A stretch of 64,000 nucleotides of DNA. Origin: DATJLY01 sp963773665. GTDB lineage: Bacteria > Pseudomonadota > Alphaproteobacteria > ATCC43930 > CGMCC-115725. Each line of letters opens with the position of its first letter. Position 1 is the stretch's first letter. Position numbers and translations under genes: made by a program. Where the stretch lies: the NCBI GenBank assembly GCA_963773665.1, contig CAVZBZ010000001.1, forward strand, positions 1,116,001 to 1,180,000. Direction: 5' to 3'. Under the pieces are notes generated by a model. The model made no database searches. It worked only from the letters and a program-made list of their open reading frames with translations, and was not told the origin of the DNA. Positions 35,977 to 45,967 of the stretch are shown here, one piece after another.

Positions 35977-38610
35977 ATGAGGCTACGGCACGAGGCGGCG
36001 CGCCATCTGGCTGCGCCGCCGCCGGGGCAGAGAGTTTGGATCGTCGCTGCGGGTCTTGCCGCCTACGCGATGCTGGCGCCGCTCGCGGTGGCGGCGCTCG
36101 CCGGGCCCTTGCCGCTGCGCGGCTTCGGCACGCTGGCGCTGGCGACGAGCCTGCTTGGCCCCGGCCTTGCGATGATCCTCGTCTGCTGGCGCGGGCTTGG
36201 CGCCATCGTGCAGGATCTCGGCTCAAATCCCGGCGAGCCGCAACAGGCCGTCCTGCGCATCTTCGCCACCGCGGCGGCGCTCGCCTATGTCGGCGCGCTC
36301 GCGCTGATGGGGATGGAGCCGGACCGGTTGCAGCCGCTCATCGCCTTCGACGTGGCGGCGGGGCTCGTCGCCTGGCTCGTGCTGCTGCATGTGGCGATAG
36401 CGCCCGGGGCCCACGCGCGGCGCGGCGTGACACTCGCGTGCGACGTGCTGTTCCTGTCGCTCTTTCTCCACTGGGGCGACGCAGCGGCAGCGCCGTGCGG
36501 CGCGGCATATCTCGCGCTGGTGTTCGACTATGGGCTGCGCTTCGACCGCGCGATGCTGCTGGGCGCGACGATCGCCGGCGCTTCGGGCTTCGCCGCGGTC
36601 GCGGTGACGACGCCGGTGTGGCGCGCGATGCCGCTCGCCGATGCCATGCTGCTGGTGGCGTTCGCCATCCTCCCGCTTTATGGCGCGGCGCTCGTCGACC
36701 GGCTCGCCCGGGCGCGCCGGGCGCTCTCGGCTGCCGAGGCCGGCCAAGCGCAATTCCTCGCCATTCTCGCGCACGAGCTGCGCACGCCGCTCAACACGAT
36801 TGCCGGGCTTTCGGCGCTCCTCGGCCGGACGCGGCTCGAGACGGCGCAGCGCGACATGGTGGCGACGCTGCAGCTTTCAGCGCGCATCCTGATCGCCGTC
36901 GCGCGCGAGTTTCTGCAGCCCGCGCGCGGACCGAAGGAGGACGAGAGCTTCGTGCTGCGCGAGGCGCTTGGCGACGCGGCCGCGTTGATGCGGCCGCAGG
37001 CGGAGGCACGCGGATTCACCCTCGCCCTCGTCCTCGATCCGCGCCTGCCGCATATTTGCCGCGGCCTGAAGCTCGAATTGCGCCAGCTCGTCGTCAATCT
37101 GCTGCGGCAGGAGCTCGACCGCGCCGCGCGCCGCGACATCGTGCTGGCGGCAAACCTTGCCGAACGCGCACCGGGATCGGTGCGGGTGCGGCTCGTCGTG
37201 CGCGCCGAGGGCGCAGCATGCGCGCCGCCGCCCGAGCGCCTCGCCGGGCTCTTCGCGGAAGCCGACGCAGCACCCGACGAAAGTGCCATCGCCGCCTCGA
37301 TCGCCGCGGCGCTTGCGGCCGAGCTTGGCGGCACGATCGCCGCGCTGCAGGACGACGCCGTCACGGTCGAGCTGCCGCTCGCGTGCGACGAGGAGGGCGT
37401 GGCGCGGCCGCCCGATCTTCGCGGCCATCGCGTGGCGCTCGTAACGCAGGACCGCGAGCTTGCCGAGCGGCTCCAGGCCACGTTTGCCGGCTGGCACGGC
37501 GAGACGCAGTGGTATGTCGAGGACGAGGACGCGCTCAGCGTGCTCGGCGGCGGCGGGCATCTCGTCGTGATCGACGGGCGGCGCGATCCGCTCGCCGGAT
37601 TGAGCCTCGCGCACCGCTTTGCCACCGCGCACCAGCGCCCGCCCATCCTGTTCATCGCGCCGCGCCAAGCGAGCGAGGCGGTGGCCGGCCTCGCCGCGGC
37701 GCAGCTTGCGGCGGTGATCGAGGAGCCGGTGAGCGACCAGGATCTCGCGAGCGGCCTCATGAGCCTTTTGGCGTCCGCCGAGACGGAATCGGCGGCGACG
37801 CAGGCGGCGGCAAGCCTGCACCTTCTCATCGCCGACGACAGCGCCGCCAACCGCGAAACGCTCAAGAACCTGCTCGAGCGCGCCGGTCACCGGGTCGAGG
37901 TGGCGTCCGACGGCGGCGCCGCGCTCGCAATCCTCGACAAGGGCGGGTTCGACGTGGCGCTGCTCGATCTCGAGATGCCGGGCGTCTCCGGCGACGCGGT
38001 GGCGAAGCTGCACCGGCTGCGCCATCCGGGCGACGAAGTGCCGCTCGTGGCGCTCGTCGCCGATGCCGGCGCCGAGACGGCGGCGCGCTGCCGCGAGGCG
38101 GGATTCGATGCCGTGGTGGCGAAGCCCGCGGACGCGGCGCAGCTTCTTGCCATCATCTCCGAGCTGCGCGCCGCGCGCGCGGCGCGCCAGCGCGCGAGCG
38201 CGCCGCCCGGTCCGGAAGTGACGCCGATCTCGTCGCACCCGCGTTTTCTGGGCGACGGCGAGGTGGTGCGCGAGGCGACCATCGAATTGCTGCGCGGCCT
38301 CGGCGGCAGCGATTTTCTCGCCGAGGTGGTGGACACGTTCCGCAGCGACGCCGCGCGGCTCATCCCGCGCCTGCGCGAGGCGGCGCAGCGCGGCGAGCTT
38401 GGCCCGTTCTCCGATCTCGCCCACGCGCTGCGCAGCGGCGCCGCCAATATCGGCGGCGTGCGCTTGGCGCAAACGCTCACCGCGCTTGAGGATGTGAGCG
38501 CGGCCGAGCTGCGCCAGGCTGGCGCTGCCTATGTCGAGAAGATCGAGAGCGAGCTGCAACGCCTCGAGACCGCGCTCGAACCCTTCGCCCGAAAAGAGCG
38601 CCGCGGATAA
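35977..38610 (+). CDS. RpfC-like membrane hybrid histidine kinase with degenerate ATPase domain
   Basis: An 877-residue protein. Residues about 20-240 hold six or so membrane helices. HisKA has His266 (ILAHELRTPLN). The region where HATPase should be (about 325-470) keeps only a trace: the N-box reads VVNLLRQELDRA and no DxGxG or GxGxG is seen. A weak pseudo-receiver (about 487-600) is followed by a true receiver with Asp664 (LLDLEMPG) and Lys716, and an Hpt domain with His816 (LAHALRSGAANIGG). The order matches RpfC-type sensors of fatty-acid signals. The ATG at 35977 is preferred over the GTG at 35908. Confidence 0.85.
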   Translation: MRLRHEAARHLAAPPPGQRVWIVAAGLAAYAMLAPLAVAALAGPLPLRGFGTLALATSLLGPGLAMILVCWRGLGAIVQDLGSNPGEPQQAVLRIFATAAALAYVGALALMGMEPDRLQPLIAFDVAAGLVAWLVLLHVAIAPGAHARRGVTLACDVLFLSLFLHWGDAAAAPCGAAYLALVFDYGLRFDRAMLLGATIAGASGFAAVAVTTPVWRAMPLADAMLLVAFAILPLYGAALVDRLARARRALSAAEAGQAQFLAILAHELRTPLNTIAGLSALLGRTRLETAQRDMVATLQLSARILIAVAREFLQPARGPKEDESFVLREALGDAAALMRPQAEARGFTLALVLDPRLPHICRGLKLELRQLVVNLLRQELDRAARRDIVLAANLAERAPGSVRVRLVVRAEGAACAPPPERLAGLFAEADAAPDESAIAASIAAALAAELGGTIAALQDDAVTVELPLACDEEGVARPPDLRGHRVALVTQDRELAERLQATFAGWHGETQWYVEDEDALSVLGGGGHLVVIDGRRDPLAGLSLAHRFATAHQRPPILFIAPRQASEAVAGLAAAQLAAVIEEPVSDQDLASGLMSLLASAETESAATQAAASLHLLIADDSAANRETLKNLLERAGHRVEVASDGGAALAILDKGGFDVALLDLEMPGVSGDAVAKLHRLRHPGDEVPLVALVADAGAETAARCREAGFDAVVAKPADAAQLLAIISELRAARAARQRASAPPGPEVTPISSHPRFLGDGEVVREATIELLRGLGGSDFLAEVVDTFRSDAARLIPRLREAAQRGELGPFSDLAHALRSGAANIGGVRLAQTLTALEDVSAAELRQAGAAYVEKIESELQRLETALEPFARKERRG

Positions 38611-38665
38611 CTCCCTCTCCGCCCCTCGGGGCGGAGAAGGACTTTCAGGAAGAACGCGCGCTGTT

Positions 38666-40456
38666 ATGCTGCGGCGCATGATGGGTTGCCGGCTGATCGG
38701 CGCTGTTCTCATCGCGCTCGTCGTCATGGCCGCTCGTCCGGTGCGGGCCGATGTGCCCTATTCGGTCGCCATCGAAGCCGGCGCACTCGATGACAAGGCG
38801 CTCGTCGGCGCGCTCGACAACGCATCGCAGCTCGGAGCATTGAAGGACCGCCCGCCGCCTTCGGCCGCGGCATTGCGGCGCCGCGCCGAGGAGGATCTGC
38901 CGCGCCTTCAGGAGGTGATGCGCGCCGCCGGTTACTGGGAGGCGCAGGTCGCCTTCACCGTCGACACCACTGCAAAGCCCGCACGTGTGACGCTGACGGT
39001 GACGCCGGGACCGCTCTATCGCCTGAAGGCGGTGGCGTTCCTGCTGCCCTCGGGCGAGCCCGCGCCGATCCTGGCGCAGGAGGGCCCCGCTGCGGTCGGG
39101 CTCGCGCCCGGCGGCCCCGCTCTCTCGGCGCCCGTCGAGGCCGGCAATGCCCGCATCGTCTCGCTCTATGGCCAGAACGGACAACCCTTCGCCAAGGTCG
39201 ACGACCGCCGCGTCGTCGTCGACGTGGCGAGCAAGACGATGTCGGTGACATATACGATCGAGCCGGGCCCGAGCGCGCGCTTCGGCGCAACCGCGATCGA
39301 CGGTCTGAAGCGCGTCGAGCGCGATTTCGTGGCGCGCCGCATCGCCTGGACGGAAGGCGCGCCCTATGACGAGCGCCGCGTCGAAGAGACGCGGGCCGAG
39401 CTCGTCAGGTCGGGTCTCTTCAGCAGCGTCGAGACCGGGCACGCCGCCCAGCCCGCGCCCGACGGCAGCGTGGCGATGACGGTGGCGCTCATCGAGGGGC
39501 CGCCGCACTCGGTCGGCGCCGGCGCCGGCTACAACACCAATATCGGCCTCGGCGCGCGCACCTTCTGGGAGGACCGCAACCTGTTCGGCGAGGGCGAGGA
39601 CCTCAAGCTGTCGGCCGGCGCCGCGCAGAAGCAGGTCGGCGTCGCGGCGAATTTCCGCCGCCCCGATTTCCTCGTGCGCAAGCAGGATCTTCTCGCCAAC
39701 GCCGAGCTGCTGCACCAGACCACCGACGCCTATCACAGCCGGCGCGAGGACGCCTATCTCGGGCTCGAGGAGCTGATGTTTCCGCCGTACACGCTGGGCG
39801 GCGGCGTGTCGCTCGAGCGCGCCTATCTGACCGAGCTCAGCCGCGACGAGAACTATCTCCTTGCCGGCACGCCGCTCTATGTCCGGCGCGACACCACCGA
39901 CGACATTCTCGACCCGACGGCCGGCACGCGCACGACCTTGACGATGACCCCCTATCACGGGCTTTTGGGCCGCTCGCTCGACTTCGTCAGCTTGCGCGGC
40001 GAGGGGCGCGCCTACCGCCGCATCACCGATAGCGACAAATATGTCGTCGCCGCCTATGGCGCGCTCGGCTCGGTCATGGGCGCGAGCCTCGAGGGCCTGC
40101 CGGCCGACAAGCGGCTCTATGCCGGCGGCGCCGGATCGGTGCGCGGCTATACCTATCAGCGCGCGGGCCCGCTCGACCGGTTCGGCATCCCGGTCGGAGG
40201 GCGGTCGAGCCTCGAGCTCGGCACCGAATTGCGCTATCGCGTCACCGAGACGATCGGCATCGTGCCGTTCGTCGATGCCGGCAACGTCTATCCCAGCGAT
40301 TTCCCGAACAAGCCCAGTCTTTTCTACAGCGCCGGCCTCGGCTTGCGCTATTACACGGCGATCGGGCCGATCCGCCTCGATCTTGCGTTTCCCATCGCGA
40401 AGCGGCCGAGCGACAGCGCGTTCCAGGTCTATATCAGCGTGGGTCAGGCATTCTGA
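38666..40456 (+). CDS. tamA: Translocation and assembly module TamA (BamA family)
   Basis: A 596-residue Omp85 protein with a signal peptide (through ARPVRADVP), about three POTRA domains (for example YSVAIEAGALDDKALVGALD; GPSARFGATAIDGLKRVERD), and a C-terminal barrel ending SVGQAF. The Omp85 signature VRGYTYQRAGP and ELGTELRYRV are visible. With TamB it helps insert certain outer-membrane proteins. Tandem ATGs at 38678/38681 are alternative starts. tamB begins two bases after its stop. Confidence 0.92.
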   Translation: MLRRMMGCRLIGAVLIALVVMAARPVRADVPYSVAIEAGALDDKALVGALDNASQLGALKDRPPPSAAALRRRAEEDLPRLQEVMRAAGYWEAQVAFTVDTTAKPARVTLTVTPGPLYRLKAVAFLLPSGEPAPILAQEGPAAVGLAPGGPALSAPVEAGNARIVSLYGQNGQPFAKVDDRRVVVDVASKTMSVTYTIEPGPSARFGATAIDGLKRVERDFVARRIAWTEGAPYDERRVEETRAELVRSGLFSSVETGHAAQPAPDGSVAMTVALIEGPPHSVGAGAGYNTNIGLGARTFWEDRNLFGEGEDLKLSAGAAQKQVGVAANFRRPDFLVRKQDLLANAELLHQTTDAYHSRREDAYLGLEELMFPPYTLGGGVSLERAYLTELSRDENYLLAGTPLYVRRDTTDDILDPTAGTRTTLTMTPYHGLLGRSLDFVSLRGEGRAYRRITDSDKYVVAAYGALGSVMGASLEGLPADKRLYAGGAGSVRGYTYQRAGPLDRFGIPVGGRSSLELGTELRYRVTETIGIVPFVDAGNVYPSDFPNKPSLFYSAGLGLRYYTAIGPIRLDLAFPIAKRPSDSAFQVYISVGQAF

Positions 40457-40458
40457 GA

Positions 40459-43400
40459 ATGGCGAAGGCGGCGGCGAAGTTTTTGGGCGGCGTCATTCTG
40501 GCCGCGCTCGCTACAGTGGCGCTCGCCTATGGCTGGCTTCAGACGGAGGGCGGCAAAAGCTGGCTCGCCGCCGAGGCCGGGCGCCTCCTCTCGGGCGATG
40601 GCGAACATGCCGCCGTGACCGGGATTTCCGGCAGCGTGCCGTTCGATTTCTCGCTCCGCTCGGTCGCGATTGCCGACGATTCCGGGCCACGCCTCACGAT
40701 CGAAGACGCCAGCGTCGCGATTTCGGCGCGGGATCTTTTGGCAGGCCGCCTCGTGATCCGCAGGATTGCCGCGCGCCGCGTCGAACTCGCGCGCGAAAGC
40801 CGGTCGCAGGGCGGCGTCGATTGGGCGGCGCTGCTCAATCCGCCGCTGCCGGTGCGGATCGAGAGCGCGACGATCGACACGCTCGCGCTCGGCGCGCCTA
40901 TCCTCGGCACGGCGATGACGCTCGATGCGCGCGCGAGCGGGGCGATCGGCGGCGGCGCGGCGGACGCCGACCTCGCGGTGCGGCGGACCGACGGCACGCC
41001 GGGCGAGATGACGCTGCATGTGGCATTCGACGGCGGCACTCTCGCACTCGACGGCAAGATCGCGGAGCCGACCGGCACCGTGCTTGCGGCGCTTCTTGGC
41101 CGCGAGGACAAGCTGCCGCTCGCATTCGAGATTTCGGGCTCCGGGCCGTTGGACCACTGGCGCGGCGATTTCTCGCTTGCGGCAGGCGCCGACGCGACAT
41201 CCGCGGGCACGGTCACCATCTCCGGCGACGAGCCGCGCCAGATCGCCGTCGCCGCCAGCGCGCAGATCGCGACTCTCCTGCCGCCGGATTTTCGTGCGCT
41301 CGCCGCGGACGGTGTGCGCATCGTCGGCTCAGCCTCGCTTGGCAAGCCAGAAATATCCATCGACCGGCTAGATATTGCGAGTGCCTCGGCGCACCTCTCC
41401 GGCACCGGGACTTTCGTGCGCAACGGCGAGCGGCTGCGCGGGACCGTACAGATTGCGCTGCCCGATCTTGGCACCCTCTCGCCGCTCATCGGCGCGCGGC
41501 TTCAGGGGAGCGGCACGGCCGAGATCGATCTCGGCGGCACGCTCGGGGTTCCCGAGTTCGACGTGCGGCTCGACCTCGCCGATCTCGCGAGCGACGCGGG
41601 CCGCGCGGCGGCGGCACGCGCTACGATTGCGCTCCGGCCCGAAGGCGACCCGCGAACCGCGCCGACGGCGATCGCCGCCGCGGGCTGGTTTGCCGGACTG
41701 GCGCCGCTGCCGGACGGCGTGGGATCGACTGCGGAGTGGCGCATCGCCGCGCGCTTCGATCCGGCGAGCGCCACGCTCGCCGCCAATACGATCGCGCTCG
41801 TCGATGGCGGCGTCACGCTCGACGGCGCCGCACGCGCGGATCGCGCAGGCGCTGCCGGCATTCTGCGCCTCAAGGTGCCGGAGCTTGCCGCGTTCGACGG
41901 CGGCGCAGTGTCCGGCGCGCTCGATGCGAGCGCCGATTTCCGCGCCCGTTCCGACGGCACCGGCATCGCCGTCCTGTCCGGCGGCATCGCGCGGCCGCGC
42001 ACCGGAACGGCCGGGATCGACGCGGCGCTCGGGCCGCAAATCAATCTGTCGGGCGCAGTTTCACGTGAAGCCGACGGTACGATCGCGGCGCGCGAGATAT
42101 CGCTCGATGCCGCCGCCGCGCGGCTTTCGGGCGACGGACGCCGTCTGCCCGACGGCAATCTCTCGGCGCGCTTCACCGCCGCGCTGCCGCGCCTCGCCGC
42201 GCTCGATCCGCGCCTTTCGGGCAGCGCCACGGCAAGCGGGAAGATCGATGGACCGCCGGATGCGCTGGCGGGCGCGGTGACGATCGACGCGCCGGCGATC
42301 GCGGCAAGCGGCATCGACATGACGCGGCTCGCAGCGCAGCTCACGCTCGCGCGGGTCTGGCCGCTGAGCGCGCGGATCGAGGCGCGCGGCAATGTGCGCG
42401 GGATCGACGCGACGCTCTCCGCCGACGCGACCGCGGCAACGGGCGAGCTGCGGGTACCGCGCTTCGAAGCAGCCGCCGCCGGCGCGCGCGCCACCGGCAC
42501 GCTGACGCTGGTCCATGGCCGGCTCGACGCGGTGCTCAAGGGCGCGGTTCCCGACCTGCGGCCGTTCTCGACGGTTGCCGGGATGCCGCTCGCCGGCCGC
42601 GCCACGTTCGACGCGCGCATCGCGGGGCCGCGCTACGAGCTGACCGCCGATGGCAGCTTGCTTGCCGCCGCCGGCGTCTCGGTCCAGCACATTCGGCTTG
42701 CGGCCGACATCGCCGATCCGTTCGTCCGTCCCACGGGCCGCGCCGAGATCGTGCTTGCCGATGTCGCGGCGGGCGGTGCGCGCGTCACCGCGGCAAAGAT
42801 CGGCGCAGCGAGCAGCGCACCCGGCCGGTTCGCGCTCGACGGCTCGGCGCAAGGGAAGCTCGGCGCGCCATTCACGCTCGCCACGCGCGCCACGCTCGAC
42901 ATCGAACGCGGCGCGGGCAATCTCAGCCTCGCGCAGTTCCAGGGCGAGATCGGCAGCGCGCGCTTCGCGCTTGCCGAGCCGCTGCGCGCGGACTGGCGCG
43001 ATGGCACCGGCCGCTTCAGCGATCTCGCGCTGAAGCTCGGCAGCGGCACGTTCTCGGGCGATGGCGCGATCGAAGGCAGCACGGTGAGGCTGCACCTTCT
43101 CGCGCGCGACCTGCCGGTGCGGTCGCTGGCGGCGCTCGCCAACTACGAGGCCGACGGACAGTTGGGCTTCGAGCTCACGCTCGGCGGCACGCGGCGCGCG
43201 CCACAGGCACATCTCGTCGTCGATGGCGAGGAGCTGCGCCTCGCCGCCGAGAGCCGGCCGGACCTGCCGGCGCTCGGCCTCGCGATGGACGGTGAGTGGC
43301 AGGGCGGTGTCGTGCGCTTCGACGGGCGGCTCGCCGGCCCCGGCGGCGCCGCGATCGGGTGGCAGGGGAACGCGCCGCTCGTCCTCGATCCCGAGCGGCT

Positions 43401-44832
43401 CGCCGTCGGCATACCGCGGCAGGGCGCGTTGGGATTCCATCTCGAGGGCGAAGGCGAGCTTGCCATGCTGTCCGACCTCCTGCCATTGGGCCAGGACCGC
43501 ATCGCTGGACATTTCGTGACCGAAATGCGCGTCGCGGGAACGGTGGGCGCACCGGCCGCGAGCGGACGGCTCAGCGTCACGGACGGGCGCTACGAGAGCC
43601 TTTACACCGGCAGCGTCCTCTCCGGCATAACATTGACCCTGGTCGGCGACCGCGACCGGCTCGTGCTCCAGGATTTCGCCGCGGGCGACGGCGCCCAAGG
43701 CAGCATGCGCGCGAAGGGCGCGATCGATCTCGCCGGGCCCGGCGGCCCCGCGTTCGACGCGACGGCCGAGCTCACGCACTTCCGCGCCCTGCGCCGCGAC
43801 GAGGCGAGCGCCACGGCGAGCGGCACCTTGCGCCTCACCGGCGGGCTTGCCGCGCCGCACGTCGCCGCGTCGCTCACCATCGACCAGGCCGAGATCGCCG
43901 TGCCGAAGCAACTGCCGCAATCCTCGCAGCCGGTCGCGGCCGTGATGATCGACAGCGCCACGGGAACGACGCTGTCCGAGCCGCAGGCGGCTGAGGCGCG
44001 CGGCCTCGTGCCGATCGCGCTCGACGTCACGATAAATATTCCCGGCAAGACCTTCGTGCGCGGCCGCGGCCTCGACAGCGAATGGCGCGGGCGGGTGGAT
44101 CTGGCGGGCTCGACGCAGGCGCCGCGCATCACCGGCCGGCTCGAGGTCGTGCACGGCACGTTCGACTTCATCGGCAAGAGCTTCGACCTGTCCAAGGGCA
44201 CGATCGCCTTCCTCGGCGGCAGGAGCATCGATCCGACGATCGACCTCGAAGCGCGCGCGCAATCGACCGAGGTGACCGCCATCGTCGGCATCAGCGGCAC
44301 GGCGACCGAGCCCACCATCAAGCTCAGCTCCGAGCCGGCCCTGCCGCGCGACGAGATTCTGTCGCGCCTCCTGTTCGGCACGAGCATGAGCCAGATCAGC
44401 CCGGCGCAGGGGCTCGAACTTGCCTCGGCGGCAGCCTCGCTCGCCGGCGGGCAAAGCCTCGACGTGCTCGGCACCATCAGGCGCGGGCTTGGGCTCGACC
44501 GGCTCACGCTCGGCAGCGCGCCGGGCACGGTGGTGCCGGGGCTCGGCGTGCCGTCGATGACGGGACCACCCGGCACCAGCAGCGGCGCGCCCGCCGGGTC
44601 CGGCACGACTCCGCTCGCCGCCGGGGCGGCGGGAACGGACGCCGCCGGCACTGCGCTCAACGCCGGGAAATATGTCGCGAACGGCGTCTATGTCGGCGTG
44701 AGCCAGGGCTTCGGCGCCGGATCGAGCACGGTGACGGTGACGGTCGATGTCAGCCGGCACATCACCGTCGACACCGAGGCCGGCCAGGCGAGCGGCAGCG
44801 GCGTTGGCATCAACTGGAAGCTCGATTACTGA
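40459..44832 (+). CDS. tamB: Translocation and assembly module TamB
   Basis: A 1,457-residue inner-membrane-anchored, beta-helical envelope protein spanning the periplasm. A single N-terminal helix (VILAALATVALAYGWLQ) is followed by long repetitive beta segments and the C-terminal DUF490 domain (GRLEVVHGTFDFIGKSFDLS; TIAFLGGRSIDPTIDLEA; PRDEILSRLLFGTSMSQISP) ending GVGINWKLDY. It acts with TamA and belongs to the bridge-like lipid-transfer group with AsmA, another copy of which lies near 5.4-7.4 kb. A Gly/Thr/Ala-rich insert occurs near residues 1360-1395. Confidence 0.93.
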   Translation: MAKAAAKFLGGVILAALATVALAYGWLQTEGGKSWLAAEAGRLLSGDGEHAAVTGISGSVPFDFSLRSVAIADDSGPRLTIEDASVAISARDLLAGRLVIRRIAARRVELARESRSQGGVDWAALLNPPLPVRIESATIDTLALGAPILGTAMTLDARASGAIGGGAADADLAVRRTDGTPGEMTLHVAFDGGTLALDGKIAEPTGTVLAALLGREDKLPLAFEISGSGPLDHWRGDFSLAAGADATSAGTVTISGDEPRQIAVAASAQIATLLPPDFRALAADGVRIVGSASLGKPEISIDRLDIASASAHLSGTGTFVRNGERLRGTVQIALPDLGTLSPLIGARLQGSGTAEIDLGGTLGVPEFDVRLDLADLASDAGRAAAARATIALRPEGDPRTAPTAIAAAGWFAGLAPLPDGVGSTAEWRIAARFDPASATLAANTIALVDGGVTLDGAARADRAGAAGILRLKVPELAAFDGGAVSGALDASADFRARSDGTGIAVLSGGIARPRTGTAGIDAALGPQINLSGAVSREADGTIAAREISLDAAAARLSGDGRRLPDGNLSARFTAALPRLAALDPRLSGSATASGKIDGPPDALAGAVTIDAPAIAASGIDMTRLAAQLTLARVWPLSARIEARGNVRGIDATLSADATAATGELRVPRFEAAAAGARATGTLTLVHGRLDAVLKGAVPDLRPFSTVAGMPLAGRATFDARIAGPRYELTADGSLLAAAGVSVQHIRLAADIADPFVRPTGRAEIVLADVAAGGARVTAAKIGAASSAPGRFALDGSAQGKLGAPFTLATRATLDIERGAGNLSLAQFQGEIGSARFALAEPLRADWRDGTGRFSDLALKLGSGTFSGDGAIEGSTVRLHLLARDLPVRSLAALANYEADGQLGFELTLGGTRRAPQAHLVVDGEELRLAAESRPDLPALGLAMDGEWQGGVVRFDGRLAGPGGAAIGWQGNAPLVLDPERLAVGIPRQGALGFHLEGEGELAMLSDLLPLGQDRIAGHFVTEMRVAGTVGAPAASGRLSVTDGRYESLYTGSVLSGITLTLVGDRDRLVLQDFAAGDGAQGSMRAKGAIDLAGPGGPAFDATAELTHFRALRRDEASATASGTLRLTGGLAAPHVAASLTIDQAEIAVPKQLPQSSQPVAAVMIDSATGTTLSEPQAAEARGLVPIALDVTINIPGKTFVRGRGLDSEWRGRVDLAGSTQAPRITGRLEVVHGTFDFIGKSFDLSKGTIAFLGGRSIDPTIDLEARAQSTEVTAIVGISGTATEPTIKLSSEPALPRDEILSRLLFGTSMSQISPAQGLELASAAASLAGGQSLDVLGTIRRGLGLDRLTLGSAPGTVVPGLGVPSMTGPPGTSSGAPAGSGTTPLAAGAAGTDAAGTALNAGKYVANGVYVGVSQGFGAGSSTVTVTVDVSRHITVDTEAGQASGSGVGINWKLDY

Positions 44833-44869
44833 TTGTGTAAGGTCGCTTCATCCCGGAGGACAAGGACCC

Positions 44870-45439
44870 ATGGACGCGATCGAAGCCCTCATCTCGCGGC
44901 GCAGCCCGGCCAAGCTGGTCGAGCCCGCCCCCGACGACGAACAGCTCGAGGCGATGCTCGGCGCCGCGATCCGCGCGCCCGACCATGGCCGCCTCAGGCC
45001 GTGGCGCTTCCTCTTCGTGCGCGGCGAGGCGCGCGCGAAGCTGGGCCAGGTGCTGGCCGACGCGCTGCAAGCGCGCCACGCCAACGTGCCCGAGGACGTG
45101 CTGCAGCGCGAGCGCCAGAAGCCGATGCGCGCGCCGGTCGTCATCGTCGTCGCCGCTTCGCTCGTCGAAGGCAAGATCCCAGTGATCGAGCAGATGCTGG
45201 CGGCGGGAGCGGCGGCGCAGAACATCATGCTGGCCGCGCACGCGACCGGCTTCGGCGCGATGTGGCGGACCGGCGACCCCGCCTATGACGACCGCGTGAA
45301 GAAGGCGCTCGGCCTCAAGCCGGGCGACGCGATCGTGGGCTTCGTCTATGTCGGCACGCCGCAGGGCCGCACCATCATCCCGCCCGACGAGCCGGGCGTG
45401 AAGGATTTCGTGCGCGAATGGTCCGCGCCCGTGGCCTAG
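44870..45439 (+). CDS. Nitroreductase family protein (YdjA-like)
   Basis: A 189-residue FMN flavoprotein of the nitroreductase fold. It begins IEALISRRSPAKLVEPAPDD, with AAIRAPDHGRLRPWRF for FMN, AGAAAQNIMLAAHATGFGAM and the TGDPAYDDRVKKALGL segment as in YdjA. It probably reduces nitro compounds or quinones using NAD(P)H. CGGAGGAC precedes the ATG. Confidence 0.88.
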   Translation: MDAIEALISRRSPAKLVEPAPDDEQLEAMLGAAIRAPDHGRLRPWRFLFVRGEARAKLGQVLADALQARHANVPEDVLQRERQKPMRAPVVIVVAASLVEGKIPVIEQMLAAGAAAQNIMLAAHATGFGAMWRTGDPAYDDRVKKALGLKPGDAIVGFVYVGTPQGRTIIPPDEPGVKDFVREWSAPVA

Positions 45440-45442
45440 GTT

Positions 45443-45967
45443 CTAGCCCGCCCCGAGCTGGAGGGCGGCGCCCAAGGCGCCCGCGGATGCCATCGCCAGA
45501 AGCGGGTTCCAGCGCCGCCCCACGATGAGGCCGAGCGTCAGCGCGAAGACGGCAATGGTGATCCAGTCGTTGAGCGTCTCGCGGCCGATGTCGTAGGTCA
45601 CCGACAGCATCAGGCTGACCGACACGGCGGTGAGGCCGCGGGTGAATCCCCTGACGGCGCGCACCTCGCGGAAGCGCTCGTAACCCTTGACGAGCGGCAG
45701 CATGAGATAGCCCGGCACCTGGATCGCCGCGACCGTGGCGGCGGCGCCGGCCCAGCCAAAGGTCATGAAGCCCAAGGCCGCGACATAGAGATTGGCCTGG
45801 CCCGGCGTGGCGCGGCCGAGCGCATAGGCATAGAGGAACTGGTCGAGCGACAGCATGCCGCCTTGCTCGACCAGATGATGCTGCAGCAGCGGCACCATCA
45901 CCGGCCCGTTGCCGAAGGTGAGGAGATTGAACCCGAGGACGAGGGTCACGAGCTCGATGAGGCTCAT
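45443..45967 (-). CDS. Chromate transporter, second half-size subunit
   Basis: A 174-residue CHR-domain membrane protein with about five helices and the family stretch LVLGFNLLTFGNGPVMVPLL, then YALGRATPGQANLYVAALGF. It pairs with the first half-size gene, the stop and start overlapping by four bases, as in two-gene chrA systems. Its 3' end lies three bases from the nitroreductase stop. Confidence 0.85.
   Translation of the reverse strand: MSLIELVTLVLGFNLLTFGNGPVMVPLLQHHLVEQGGMLSLDQFLYAYALGRATPGQANLYVAALGFMTFGWAGAAATVAAIQVPGYLMLPLVKGYERFREVRAVRGFTRGLTAVSVSLMLSVTYDIGRETLNDWITIAVFALTLGLIVGRRWNPLLAMASAGALGAALQLGAG

Noticed and set aside
42061..44760. An 899-residue open frame on the minus strand
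   Set aside because: It is the shadow of tamB; composition is Arg/Ala/Gly-rich with no recognisable domain.
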